In this document: piece by piece, positions 1 through 6,843 of the stretch | Layout: the number at the start of each line of letters is the position of its first letter | Position numbering within the stretch: position 1 is the stretch's first letter | Assembly: GCA_034721895.1 (NCBI GenBank) | Contig: JAYEND010000061.1 | Location: forward strand, 1 to 21,864 | Reading direction: 5' to 3' | Origin: SZUA-451 sp034721895 | GTDB lineage: Bacteria > Campylobacterota > Campylobacteria > Campylobacterales > Sulfurovaceae | DNA length: 21,864 nt | Position numbers and translations under genes: made by a program | Notes under the pieces: model-generated | The model's database searches: none | The model's input: the letters and a program-made list of their open reading frames with translations, nothing else | What the model was told of the DNA's origin: nothing

Positions 1-1
1 C

Positions 2-712
2 GGTTTCGCTATGTGTGCAGGCTGCCACATGGAAGGCGGAGCAAATATGGGCGGTGTGATTCCTCCAGTGCTTGACCATGCCGGTGCGATATATGATAAA
101 AATTATCTTATCGGACTCATTAAAAATCCGGCAATGGCATCCAATGTCGATCATAAGTATGCGGACCCGATGATGCACCCAATGGGTTCAGTTTCATCAA
201 TGTTCCCTGATGATCAGCAGATCGCGGATGTAGTTGCTTACATAATGGCTAAAAAAGCAGGTGAAGTTACAACTAAAGAGGCATTTGCAGAAGCCTGTGG
301 ACGATGCCATGCCATGCGTTATGCGAAAACTTCACAGCTGGGGGATATCCCGAAGTTTAAATATGAGAAAGATGCACTGGCATACAAGGTCAAGATTCTA
401 GAAGAGCAAGACTTGGTCAAAGCCTATATGGGTAAATTGCCACCGGATCTATCAATGATCAACAGAGCGAGATCACATCACTTTATGGAGACCTTTGTAG
501 AGAATCCCCAATCACAATTGGCCGGTACTTCTATGCCTAGAGTTGGTTTGAGCCCGGAAGGGTATGAGAAAGTGGAAGCTTACATGAGTGAGATCGGTGA
601 CCCTAGCAAACCGGCTAGAGATGCCCTTGGGCCATATGTAATTCTTTTCTTTGTTATCTTTACTGTCTTGGCATACCTATGGAAGAAATCTATGTGGAAA
701 GATCTGCATTAG
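2..712 (+). CDS. petC: Cytochrome c1, di-haem type (bc1 complex), 5' partial
   Basis: The frame is open from the window edge, so the N-terminus is missing; the first visible ATG is probably internal. Two haem c motifs are visible, CAGCH near the start (bases 14-28) and CGRCH at bases 296-310. A cytochrome c1-like stretch, LPPDLSMINRARSHH, follows. A C-terminal membrane anchor (GPYVILFFVIFTVLAYLW) ends in a basic tail (KKSMWKDLH), giving an N-out, C-in topology with the haem domain in the periplasm. Two CxxCH motifs fit the di-haem cytochrome c1 of Campylobacterota quinol:cytochrome c reductase, which passes electrons from the Rieske protein and cytochrome b to soluble cytochromes. petA and petB would be expected just upstream, outside the window. 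It ends before a run of hairpins including a terminator, so it is likely the last gene of the pet operon. Confidence 0.85.
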   Translation, partial: GFAMCAGCHMEGGANMGGVIPPVLDHAGAIYDKNYLIGLIKNPAMASNVDHKYADPMMHPMGSVSSMFPDDQQIADVVAYIMAKKAGEVTTKEAFAEACGRCHAMRYAKTSQLGDIPKFKYEKDALAYKVKILEEQDLVKAYMGKLPPDLSMINRARSHHFMETFVENPQSQLAGTSMPRVGLSPEGYEKVEAYMSEIGDPSKPARDALGPYVILFFVIFTVLAYLWKKSMWKDLH

Positions 713-748
713 ATCAGGACGTGAATAGGACAAAGCCCCATCTTGTCC

Positions 749-785
749 AAAGAAGAACGTGCCATCTTGGCACCTTTTTCTTCTT
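749..785 (+). terminator. Intrinsic terminator after petC
   Basis: GTGCC (759-763) pairs with GGCAC (769-773) around a 5-base loop and is followed by TTTTT. The flanking AAGAAGAA on the left and TTCTTCTT on the right can lengthen the stem. A smaller hairpin (GGACAA 728-733 with TTGTCC 743-748) lies immediately upstream. This is the best candidate for ending the pet transcript. Confidence 0.7.
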
Positions 786-788
786 GAT

Positions 789-872
789 GACTGGCGCTGT
801 GTCCACTTCAACAGTGGGTTCGCGCGGCTAGTCGTTTTATAGTGTTAGACACGCTTAATGCGTGGCTACACT
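789..872. repeat. Two further palindromes between petC and moaA
   Basis: The first palindrome (789-833) nests GACT/AGTC, GCGC/GCGC and CCACT/AGTGG (803-807 with 813-817). The second (841-872) pairs AGTG-TAG with CTA-CACT and CACGC (850-854) with GCGTG (860-864) around TTAAT, and a T-rich stretch follows. Both lie in the 244-base gap before moaA, which holds no supported gene. They resemble REP-type intergenic palindromes or back-up terminators; which of these they are cannot be told from one copy. Confidence 0.5.
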
Positions 873-956
873 TACTTTTTATACTTTCTTGATTGATATC
901 ACCCCTTTTTTATCTACATTTGGTTACTCTAAGCAAAAATAACTATTGGATTATTA

Positions 957-1934
957 ATGCTTATAGACGGACACGGACGGACAGTCAACTATCTCAGGGT
1001 TTCAGTCACAGAACGATGTAACTTTAGATGCCAGTACTGTATGCCTGAAAAACCTTTCTCCTGGGTACCTAAAGAAAATCTACTCTCTTTCGAAGAACTT
1101 TTTTTATTTATGAAAGTAGCCATAGATGAGGGTGTGAACAAGATACGTATCACAGGCGGTGAGCCACTGCTTAGAGCAGATTTGGATTCTTTTATCAAAA
1201 TGATCAGTGATTATAAGCCGGATATTGATTTGGCACTTACTACCAATGCGTATCTCCTCCCCCAAACTGCGCAAAAGCTCAAGGATGCAGGACTTAAAAG
1301 ACTGAATATCTCCCTTGATTCACTTAAGCCTGAAGTGGCACAGCAGATTGCTCAAAAAGATGTTTTGGATCAGGTGCTCAAAGGCATCGATAAAGCACTG
1401 GAAGTGGGGTTGGGTGTAAAGATAAACATGGTACCGCTCAAAGGTATCAATGACAATGAGATTTTAGATATTATCGACTACTGTAAAGAACGCAATATAA
1501 AAGTACGATTTATAGAGTATATGGAAAACCAACATGCCAGTCAAGCTATTCAGGGGATGCATGGCAGAGAGATTTTAGAGAAGGTCAAAGAACGACATAC
1601 CATCAGAGCATTGGGACGTGAGGGTGCCAGCCCTTCATTCAACTATGTGCTGGAAGACGGTACAGAGTTCGGGCTCATAGATCCGCACAAACATGACTTT
1701 TGCGAAAACTGTAATCGAATCAGGCTCACAGCAGAAGGAAATCTGATACCATGTCTCTATTTTGATGAAGCGATGAGTATCGCTGAAGCGGTTAAAAAAG
1801 GCGATATTGAAGGTGCTTCGCAAGTTCTTGCAAAAGTACTCAAAGATAAACCCAAAGAGAACCGTTGGAATGAAGAGGATAACGGCGGAGAGCACGAAGC
1901 TTCTACCAGAGCTTTTTATGAAACAGGAGGGTGA
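957..1934 (+). CDS. moaA: GTP 3',8-cyclase MoaA
   Basis: This is a radical SAM enzyme that, in the first step of molybdenum cofactor synthesis, converts GTP to (8S)-3',8-cyclo-7,8-dihydroGTP, which MoaC then uses to make cyclic pyranopterin. The 325-residue product has the usual family length. The N-terminal cluster motif is C21-x3-C25-x2-C28, the SAM-binding GGEP is at 67-70, and the second cluster is C249-x2-C252-x13-C266 with the family string NCNRIRLT. The protein ends in Gly-Gly, the conserved tail that reaches into the active site. The start ATG has only a weak Shine-Dalgarno. The stop codon lies inside the terminal inverted repeat of the palindromic element that follows. The molybdoenzyme at 15.7-17.8 kb and moeA at 7-8.2 kb would depend on this pathway. 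Confidence 0.96.
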   Translation: MLIDGHGRTVNYLRVSVTERCNFRCQYCMPEKPFSWVPKENLLSFEELFLFMKVAIDEGVNKIRITGGEPLLRADLDSFIKMISDYKPDIDLALTTNAYLLPQTAQKLKDAGLKRLNISLDSLKPEVAQQIAQKDVLDQVLKGIDKALEVGLGVKINMVPLKGINDNEILDIIDYCKERNIKVRFIEYMENQHASQAIQGMHGREILEKVKERHTIRALGREGASPSFNYVLEDGTEFGLIDPHKHDFCENCNRIRLTAEGNLIPCLYFDEAMSIAEAVKKGDIEGASQVLAKVLKDKPKENRWNEEDNGGEHEASTRAFYETGG

Positions 1935-2107
1935 TCGCTGTGCGATCAAATGAAGAGTTAATAGTGAAGAGTGAAGAGTGTTTGTATGCGGTGTGGTGGC
2001 CCCTCTTATTATTTTTAATTATATTAGATAAAAGTTTTTCGCAGAAAAACAAACCACAACTCTTCACTCTTCACTCTTCACTCTTCACTAATACAGGGGA
2101 TCACCCT
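1928..2107. repeat. Palindromic heptamer-repeat element between moaA and queE
   Basis: The element is bounded by a 9-bp perfect inverted repeat, AGGGTGATC (1928-1936) and GATCACCCT (2099-2107). Inside it, the left arm carries tandem copies of the heptamer GTGAAGA (about 1963-1980). The right arm carries the complementary TCTTCAC units (about 2061-2088), more of them than the left. Further inward are GTTTGT/ACAAAC (1980-1985 with 2049-2054) and a 7-bp hairpin GTTTTTC-GCA-GAAAAAC (2034-2050). The middle is AT-rich. There is no convincing gene; the 62-codon frame across it has repeat-derived composition. It resembles a small non-coding miniature element or a large REP-like palindrome. Confidence 0.75.
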
Positions 2108-2865
2108 TGTTTTACCTGACCGAGCAATTCTTCTCTATTCAGGGTGAAGGAAAGTATGCAGGTACCCCTTCCTATTTTTTACGAACAGGCGGATGCAATT
2201 TGAACTGTCCGGGGTTTGGTGCTGTTTATGAAGTGGAAGGCGTGAAGCAGTATGGCTGTGATACCTATTTTGCGGTAGACAGTGCTTTTGCCAAATCGTG
2301 GACCAAAGTAGAGGATAGTAAAACACTGATTGATCAGCTAAAGAAGGAATTTGCCGAGATAGGCTATCAGCCTCATGTGGTGATCACCGGCGGTGAGCCT
2401 CTTATGTATCATCAGGATAAGGTTTTTTATGATGTCATAAAATGGCTGGTCTCCGAAGGCGTGAAGATTACTTTCGAAACCAATGGAACCATAGCGATAG
2501 ATTTTGAAGAATTCCCTGCCTATAAAGAAACAGTTTTTGCACTTTCTATTAAGTTGGCTAATAGTGGCGAACCCAAAGAGAAGCGTATCAATCTAAAAGC
2601 TTTGAGAGAGATAGGGAAAAATGCTAAAGAGGCTTTTTTTAAATTTACGATCGATAAAGCGCTGGTAGAAAGCAGTGCCTATGATGAGATCATCGAGATC
2701 ACTGCACCCTTCCCCCGGAGGGAGATCTACTGCATGCCGGTAGGAGAGAGTCGGGATACGATCTGGAAAAATGATCAGGCAGTCTTTGAGTTTTGTATGA
2801 AACACGGGTTCAAATACAGCGATAGACTGCATATTCGTGTTTTTGATACGACACAAGGTGTATAA
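2107..2865 (+). CDS. queE: 7-carboxy-7-deazaguanine synthase QueE
   Basis: This radical SAM enzyme contracts 6-carboxytetrahydropterin to 7-carboxy-7-deazaguanine on the route to queuosine in tRNA. The product has 252 residues. The start is TTG at 2107, chosen because AGGGG (2095-2099) is well spaced and the protein then begins with the family-like FYLTEQFFSIQGEGKYAGT. The cluster cysteines are C30 and C34, with the probable third at C51 in GCDT. The GGEP-type SAM motif is at 95-98. The cysteine spacing is therefore Cx3Cx16C, not the classical Cx3Cx2C. Its ribosome-binding site lies at the edge of the upstream palindromic element. queD, the preceding enzyme in the pathway, is 3 kb away. The gene ends 10 bases from the convergent protease gene. 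Confidence 0.9.
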   Translation: MFYLTEQFFSIQGEGKYAGTPSYFLRTGGCNLNCPGFGAVYEVEGVKQYGCDTYFAVDSAFAKSWTKVEDSKTLIDQLKKEFAEIGYQPHVVITGGEPLMYHQDKVFYDVIKWLVSEGVKITFETNGTIAIDFEEFPAYKETVFALSIKLANSGEPKEKRINLKALREIGKNAKEAFFKFTIDKALVESSAYDEIIEITAPFPRREIYCMPVGESRDTIWKNDQAVFEFCMKHGFKYSDRLHIRVFDTTQGV

Positions 2866-2875
2866 AACGCCAAAT

Positions 2876-5263
2876 CTAAATCTTTTTTCGATTACTTTTA
2901 TTGGCAAGGAGCTTTAACTTCTTCTCTACAAGGTAATTGATACTCCCTTTTGGAAATTTGCCGTTTTTATCTCTGGTACCGCTTACTTTGCCAGTGAGTA
3001 TTTCCATCCCTTCATCAACACTCTCAATGGCATAGATCTCAAATGCACCGCTTTTAACGGCTTCCAACACTTCCTCTTTGAGCATCAGATGCTTTATATT
3101 TGATGCCGGGATAATAATGCCATTTCTTTTAGCCTTGCTTGCGAGACTGCATACATCAAAAAAGCCCTCTATTTTTTCATTGATGCCGCCTACTGCCTGG
3201 ACTTGACCATTTTGATTGACCGAGCCTGTTACAGCGATGGATTGGTCCAGAGCTACTTCACTCACTGAAGAAAGCAAAGCAAACAGTTCTGCACACGAAG
3301 CGCTATCACCATAAATTCTGCTGTATGATTGTTCAAATACCAGTGTTGCCGTTATGCTAAGTGGGAAATCTTTGGCATATGTGGCTGCCAGATATGCCGA
3401 GAGTATCATCATCCCTTTATCATGTGTCGGAGCACTTAGTTTTGCTTCTCTCTCAATGTTGACTACACCGCCTTGACCCAGTCTGGTAAGCGCTGTGATC
3501 TTTGAAGGATGCCCAAAAGAGAAATTTCCCAGGTCAAATACCGCTAAACCATTTACCTGACCTATAGCGTTCCCATCAGTTTGTATGAGGATCGTTCCTC
3601 TTTGGATCGCTTCGTACATCTGATCTTTGATCCTGTCTGACCTCTCGATCTTCTCCAGGATCGCCTCATCTATTTCTGCCTTAGTGATCTTGTGCAGTTT
3701 TTTCTGTGCAGCAATAAAATCAGCTTCCTGGAGCAGGTCATTTAAACTTTCCAGGTGTGTTGAAAGCTTTTGGCTATCTTCAGCTATGCGAGAGCTATAC
3801 TCAATCACCTTGCCTACAGCCTCTTTGTCCAATGGCAAAAGTGCATTATTTCTGGCGATCATACCAATCAATTTGGCATAGAGCAGACTGTTTTCATCAT
3901 TTCTCTCTATATGGTTTTCAAAGTCTGCATTGATCTTAAAGAGCTCTTTGAACTCTGGATCATAGTTATACAATAGATAATAGAGTGTTCTGCTGCCAAT
4001 CAGAATGATCTTAATATCCAATGCTATTGTCTGAGGTTCCAGTGTGAGTGCACTGATAAGACTAAGAGAATGAGCCAAAGACTCTATGCGGATCTCCTCG
4101 GCTTGCAGCATCCTCTTGAGCCCTTCCCAGACAAAAGGCTGCATCAGTACCTTTGAAGCATCCAGGATCAGATATCCGCCATTGGCTCTATGTAATGCAC
4201 CTGGTTTGATAAGATTGAAATCAGTCAAAAGTGTGCCCATCTGCGCAATATGCTCGATCTCTCCAAATAGATTTGCATAGGTTGGATTATTCTCATAGAT
4301 GATCGGTGCACCATCTTCATCTTTATGGGTTACAAGGACGTTGACAGTATATCTGTTAAATATGCCACTCTCTTTAGCTGATCTAATTCCCATAGAGGTG
4401 AGGTTGTTTTGTGCAGAGACTAAAAAATCCTGAGAATTTTTTACAATATCCTCTTCGACACTTTTCAGATAGGTTGCGACCTTCTCGTATTTTTTATATT
4501 TCCTTTTTAACTCATCAATACTGTTGTCTACAGCTTTTTTTGTCATACTCTGTTCAAGTTTTCTGATCTCTTTTTGTTGCTTTCTGCTCTGTATCATCAT
4601 ATCCTGTGCAGTATTTTCTATCTGGGTTTTGAATTTTTTGATCTTCTCCCGGATCTGCTCTTTCTCTTTATCGCTGAGGGCTTGAAACTCCTCTGATTCA
4701 AGAATCTTGTTATCTTTACTCATGGGAGAGAGTGTATAGCCTGATGCTGTATACTGGATCGCTATCAACTCTTGTTTTGCTCTCTCTTTTACCTCTTGAA
4801 AAGATTGCTTTTTCATCTCATTGAGCTTGTTGATAATAGACTGTTTCTGGTCTCTAAACTCTTCACTCTCAAATATAGAGGGGATAATGCCTTGCAACTC
4901 CTCGATCAGCTCCTCCATATCCTTTTTGAGTTGTACGCCTATGGAGGGCGGAAGCTTTAAAGAGATTGGTTTTCTGGGATCTTCAAAATTGTTTACATAA
5001 CACCAATCACCCGGTTTTTCCTCATCTTTTGCGTTACTTTGAATAAACTTTTCCACAACACTGTGTTTGCCGCTGCCAAGTTTTCCCATTGCATAAAGGT
5101 TGTAACCCTCCTTCTTTATGCCGACTCCGAAGCTGATCGCTTTGAGCGCCCTGCTCTGCCCTATGATCTCATCAGGCTCTTTCAGCTCTGCAGTAGTTTT
5201 AAAATCAAACATCTCTAAGTCACAATAATTATAGAGCTTATCAGTATTAAGTGGTTTTATCAT
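2876..5263 (-). CDS. Lon-family ATP-dependent protease (LonB/YcbZ-like)
   Basis: The 795-residue product belongs to the cytoplasmic AAA+ serine-lysine protease group that includes E. coli YcbZ, not classical LonA. The Walker A is GKLGSGKH at 60-67, with His where Ser or Thr is usual. A long charged, probably coiled-coil insertion spans about 110-290. The Walker B is GYLILDA at 363-369. The C-terminal protease domain has the catalytic Ser654 in GDSAS and Lys697 in NEKIEG; their 43-residue spacing equals that of E. coli Lon. ATG at 5263 is preferred over an upstream TTG at 5293 because GGAGA sits just before it. Its start overlaps the end of the 46-codon ORF, and it is last in a unit with the DksA-like gene, suggesting joint expression. 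Substrates are unknown. Confidence 0.9.
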   Translation of the reverse strand: MIKPLNTDKLYNYCDLEMFDFKTTAELKEPDEIIGQSRALKAISFGVGIKKEGYNLYAMGKLGSGKHSVVEKFIQSNAKDEEKPGDWCYVNNFEDPRKPISLKLPPSIGVQLKKDMEELIEELQGIIPSIFESEEFRDQKQSIINKLNEMKKQSFQEVKERAKQELIAIQYTASGYTLSPMSKDNKILESEEFQALSDKEKEQIREKIKKFKTQIENTAQDMMIQSRKQQKEIRKLEQSMTKKAVDNSIDELKRKYKKYEKVATYLKSVEEDIVKNSQDFLVSAQNNLTSMGIRSAKESGIFNRYTVNVLVTHKDEDGAPIIYENNPTYANLFGEIEHIAQMGTLLTDFNLIKPGALHRANGGYLILDASKVLMQPFVWEGLKRMLQAEEIRIESLAHSLSLISALTLEPQTIALDIKIILIGSRTLYYLLYNYDPEFKELFKINADFENHIERNDENSLLYAKLIGMIARNNALLPLDKEAVGKVIEYSSRIAEDSQKLSTHLESLNDLLQEADFIAAQKKLHKITKAEIDEAILEKIERSDRIKDQMYEAIQRGTILIQTDGNAIGQVNGLAVFDLGNFSFGHPSKITALTRLGQGGVVNIEREAKLSAPTHDKGMMILSAYLAATYAKDFPLSITATLVFEQSYSRIYGDSASCAELFALLSSVSEVALDQSIAVTGSVNQNGQVQAVGGINEKIEGFFDVCSLASKAKRNGIIIPASNIKHLMLKEEVLEAVKSGAFEIYAIESVDEGMEILTGKVSGTRDKNGKFPKGSINYLVEKKLKLLANKSNRKKI

Positions 5264-5387
5264 AGGCGTCTCCAAACTCCGAACAATTATCAAAAATATC
5301 TTTTAACTCATAATACTTCATTTGATGCGCTTTTGCTGCAGCCTGTTCTGTCACGAACCAGCCTGCAATATTCACACCGCTTTTCAT
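5247..5387 (-). CDS. 46-residue hypothetical protein coupled to the Lon-like gene
   Basis: This short ORF begins with MKSGVNIAGWFVTEQAAA and ends with FGDAYDKTT. It starts 10 bases after the DksA-like stop, with a good Shine-Dalgarno (AAAGGA) that overlaps that stop codon. Its last 17 bases overlap the start of the protease gene in another frame, the usual layout for translational coupling. The composition is protein-like: mixed polar, aromatic and charged residues, no low complexity, no membrane segment, and one cysteine near the end. I do not recognise a family. It could be a small partner or adaptor of the protease, a leader peptide for coupling, or a fortuitous ORF; the tight spacing and clean ribosome-binding site favour a real gene. 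Confidence 0.65.
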   Translation of the reverse strand: MKSGVNIAGWFVTEQAAAKAHQMKYYELKDIFDNCSEFGDAYDKTT

Positions 5388-5397
5388 ATGCTATCCT

Positions 5398-5742
5398 TTA
5401 GTCCTCTATTTCTGCCTTGAATCTTGCTATAGGATTTGCTCTTAATCTTTCAACCGGTATGGGTTCAGAGCTTTTTTCGCATATCCCGAAAGTTCCATTT
5501 TTTATTTTCCCAAGTGCATGCAGGGTTTCTTTGAGCTCATTTTCCTGCTGACGCAAAATAGTATTGTCTTTTTTACTGATTATGTTAAGAGATGCAAGAT
5601 CTTCAACATCATTGATCTCATCATCATTGCATATAGTCTCTAACTCTGATTGAAGCTGTGTTATATTGTCTTCAATCTGCACGAACCTCTCTTTTAGTAT
5701 TTTTTCAAACGCATCATAATTCAAATCATCCCTTTTTGCCAT
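5398..5742 (-). CDS. DksA/TraR-family protein with degenerate zinc finger
   Basis: The 114-residue product is probably a transcription factor that binds the RNA polymerase secondary channel. The coiled-coil hairpin covers about residues 10-80 and keeps the tip motif DxxDxA (D45, D48, A50). The C-terminal segment matches the zinc-finger region (GTFGICEKSSEPIPVERL), but only C88 survives. The other three expected cysteines read S91, K109 and about I112, so it should not bind zinc in the usual way. Cysteine-poor DksA forms are known in Pseudomonas. ATG at 5742 follows AGGG at a good distance, and an upstream TTG is less likely. It is first in a three-gene unit with the small ORF and the Lon-like protease, with a TATAAT candidate close upstream. 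Confidence 0.8.
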   Translation of the reverse strand: MAKRDDLNYDAFEKILKERFVQIEDNITQLQSELETICNDDEINDVEDLASLNIISKKDNTILRQQENELKETLHALGKIKNGTFGICEKSSEPIPVERLRANPIARFKAEIED

Positions 5743-5759
5743 AATCAACCCTTTTTTTA

Positions 5760-5765
5760 ATTATA
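5760..5765 (-). promoter_or_regulatory. -10 box for the dksA-like unit
   Basis: The minus strand reads TATAAT here, 18 bases before the DksA-like ATG, with T/A-rich DNA upstream. No -35 is seen, which is usual for sigma-70 promoters in Campylobacterota. Confidence 0.5.
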
Positions 5766-5831
5766 TCACTTTTTGGTTTTAGCAAATTATAGATTTCAAA
5801 AAAGCAAAAACTCTTTTTTAGTTAGATTGGA

Positions 5832-5837
5832 TAGAAT
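5832..5837 (+). promoter_or_regulatory. -10 box for queD
   Basis: TAGAAT lies 32 bases before the queD ATG, and a T-tract (about 5812-5819) sits where the -35 region would be. It diverges from the dksA-like promoter across a gap of about 130 bases. Confidence 0.4.
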
Positions 5838-5869
5838 CAGAGCAATGCACTCCGATTAGGAAAAATAGA

Positions 5870-6451
5870 ATGATTATCCGCAAACTCTTCAAATTTGAAA
5901 ATGCACACATTGTACGTGGCTGCTCTACGCGAAGATGCAGTGAAAATATCCACGGACACTCTTATAAAATAGAAGTATTGCTGGAGTCAAACTATCTTGA
6001 CCATGGACAAATGGTCTATGATTTCGGGTTGACCAAGCTCTATATTAAGGAGATGATCGATTCGTTTGACCATGCGATCACTCTCTGGAGCGGAGATGAT
6101 CCGGCATATATCGCCTCGATGAAGCGTTTCAGCAATCGCTGGATTGAATTGCCCGTCTCTCCTTCGGCTGAGCAGTTTTCCCGAGTGATCTATTTGATAG
6201 TGGAACGTGTCCTGGCCTGCACGAAGATGCAAAATGGTGAGCGGGATGTGAAACTGCACAGTATTGTTGTTCACGAGACGGAGACAGGCTATGCGCAGGG
6301 TTTCAGAGAAGATGCACACAGTGAACTGATGGGTAAAATTTCACTTGAGGATATCTGTTTCTCTGCTCAGGTCTCTTCTGAATGGAGCGATCCTGAGCTC
6401 TGGAATAAACTTCTTGCCAAAAATAACTTGATAAATCCGGATAAAGTGTAG
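5870..6451 (+). CDS. queD: 6-carboxy-5,6,7,8-tetrahydropterin synthase QueD
   Basis: This member of the 6-pyruvoyltetrahydropterin synthase fold converts dihydroneopterin triphosphate to 6-carboxytetrahydropterin, the substrate of QueE. The zinc-binding histidines are H13 (FENAH), H28 and H30 (HGH). The likely catalytic cysteine is C23 just before them, and the dyad D67-H68 and E136 (HETETG) complete the active site. At 193 residues it is clearly longer than the roughly 120 residues of E. coli QueD, with extra sequence in the middle and at the C-terminus. AGGA precedes the ATG at a slightly long distance. It stands alone in its transcription unit and diverges from the dksA-like gene. Confidence 0.88.
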   Translation: MIIRKLFKFENAHIVRGCSTRRCSENIHGHSYKIEVLLESNYLDHGQMVYDFGLTKLYIKEMIDSFDHAITLWSGDDPAYIASMKRFSNRWIELPVSPSAEQFSRVIYLIVERVLACTKMQNGERDVKLHSIVVHETETGYAQGFREDAHSELMGKISLEDICFSAQVSSEWSDPELWNKLLAKNNLINPDKV

Positions 6452-6481
6452 TATAATATCGGATGGTATAGTTATCTATAC
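6452..6481 (+). promoter_or_regulatory. Promoter and dyad before the repeat protein gene
   Basis: TATAAT (6452-6457) overlaps the end of queD. It is followed by a perfect dyad GTATAG-TTAT-CTATAC (6466-6481), at or just after the expected transcription start. The dyad could be an operator or a 5' mRNA hairpin. The gene starts at 6535. Confidence 0.45.
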
Positions 6482-6534
6482 TAAATTCAGATTTAATGTA
6501 CTTTCGAAAAAATGGAAGTATAAAGGAGATCATA

Positions 6535-6843
6535 GTGAAAAAAATTGTAATTCTTTCTGTTATAGCAGCCGCTACTTTATTTGCAGCGGATGCTGCAGAT
6601 ACAGCCGGTAAAGCTGTCAAAGGAACCGGAGATGCTGCTACGGAAGTTGCCAAAGGTACGGTAGACGTAACAAAAGATGTTGCTGATGTAACTGGTAAAG
6701 CTGTCAAAGGAACCGGAGATGCTGCTGCGGAAGTTGCCAAAGGAACTGTCAAAGCGACAGAAAAGGCAGCAGATGTTACTGGAGGGGTTGTCAAAAAAGC
6801 CGGTGACGCTACTATTGGTAAAGCCACAGAAGCTGCTCACTAA
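6535..6843 (+). CDS. Small exported Ala/Lys-rich repeat protein
   Basis: The 102-residue product starts at GTG with a strong Shine-Dalgarno (GGAG at 6525-6528); the ATG further upstream has none. A signal peptide is evident (MKKIVILSVIAAATLFAADA), so the mature protein is periplasmic or exported. The rest is rich in Ala, Lys, Thr, Gly and Val. It has a near-perfect 29-residue tandem repeat (GKAVKGTGDAA-EVAKGT) and a third degenerate copy near the end. There is no cysteine. The pattern resembles amphipathic-helix repeat proteins of the LEA-like or apolipoprotein-like sort, often linked to stress; that is analogy, not homology. It has its own promoter and no operon partner. Confidence 0.75.
   Translation: MKKIVILSVIAAATLFAADAADTAGKAVKGTGDAATEVAKGTVDVTKDVADVTGKAVKGTGDAAAEVAKGTVKATEKAADVTGGVVKKAGDATIGKATEAAH
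6607..6751 (+). repeat. 87-bp tandem duplication inside the small exported protein gene
   Basis: The DNA from 6607 reappears at 6694, an offset of exactly 87 bases (29 codons). About 57 bases are nearly identical, with one difference early (gctacg versus gctgcg) and others toward the end. The high DNA identity suggests recent duplication and possible copy-number variation between strains. Confidence 0.8.

Noticed and set aside
1950..2092. CRISPR-like array from the GTGAAGA/TCTTCAC repeats
   Set aside because: Units are 7-bp tandem repeats in inverted arms without spacers; no cas genes nearby.
1931..2119. 62-codon frame between moaA and queE
   Set aside because: It is almost wholly made of the palindromic heptamer element and overlaps both neighbours; no ribosome-binding site or protein-like motif.
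5263..5293. TTG at 5293 as the Lon-like protease start
   Set aside because: No Shine-Dalgarno precedes it, the extra residues overlap the small ORF, and ATG at 5263 is better placed.
6303..6840. Long minus-strand frames opposite the repeat protein gene
   Set aside because: They mirror the tandem repeat (runs of PLTALPVTSA type) and lack start signals; the plus-strand gene has a signal peptide and a strong ribosome-binding site.
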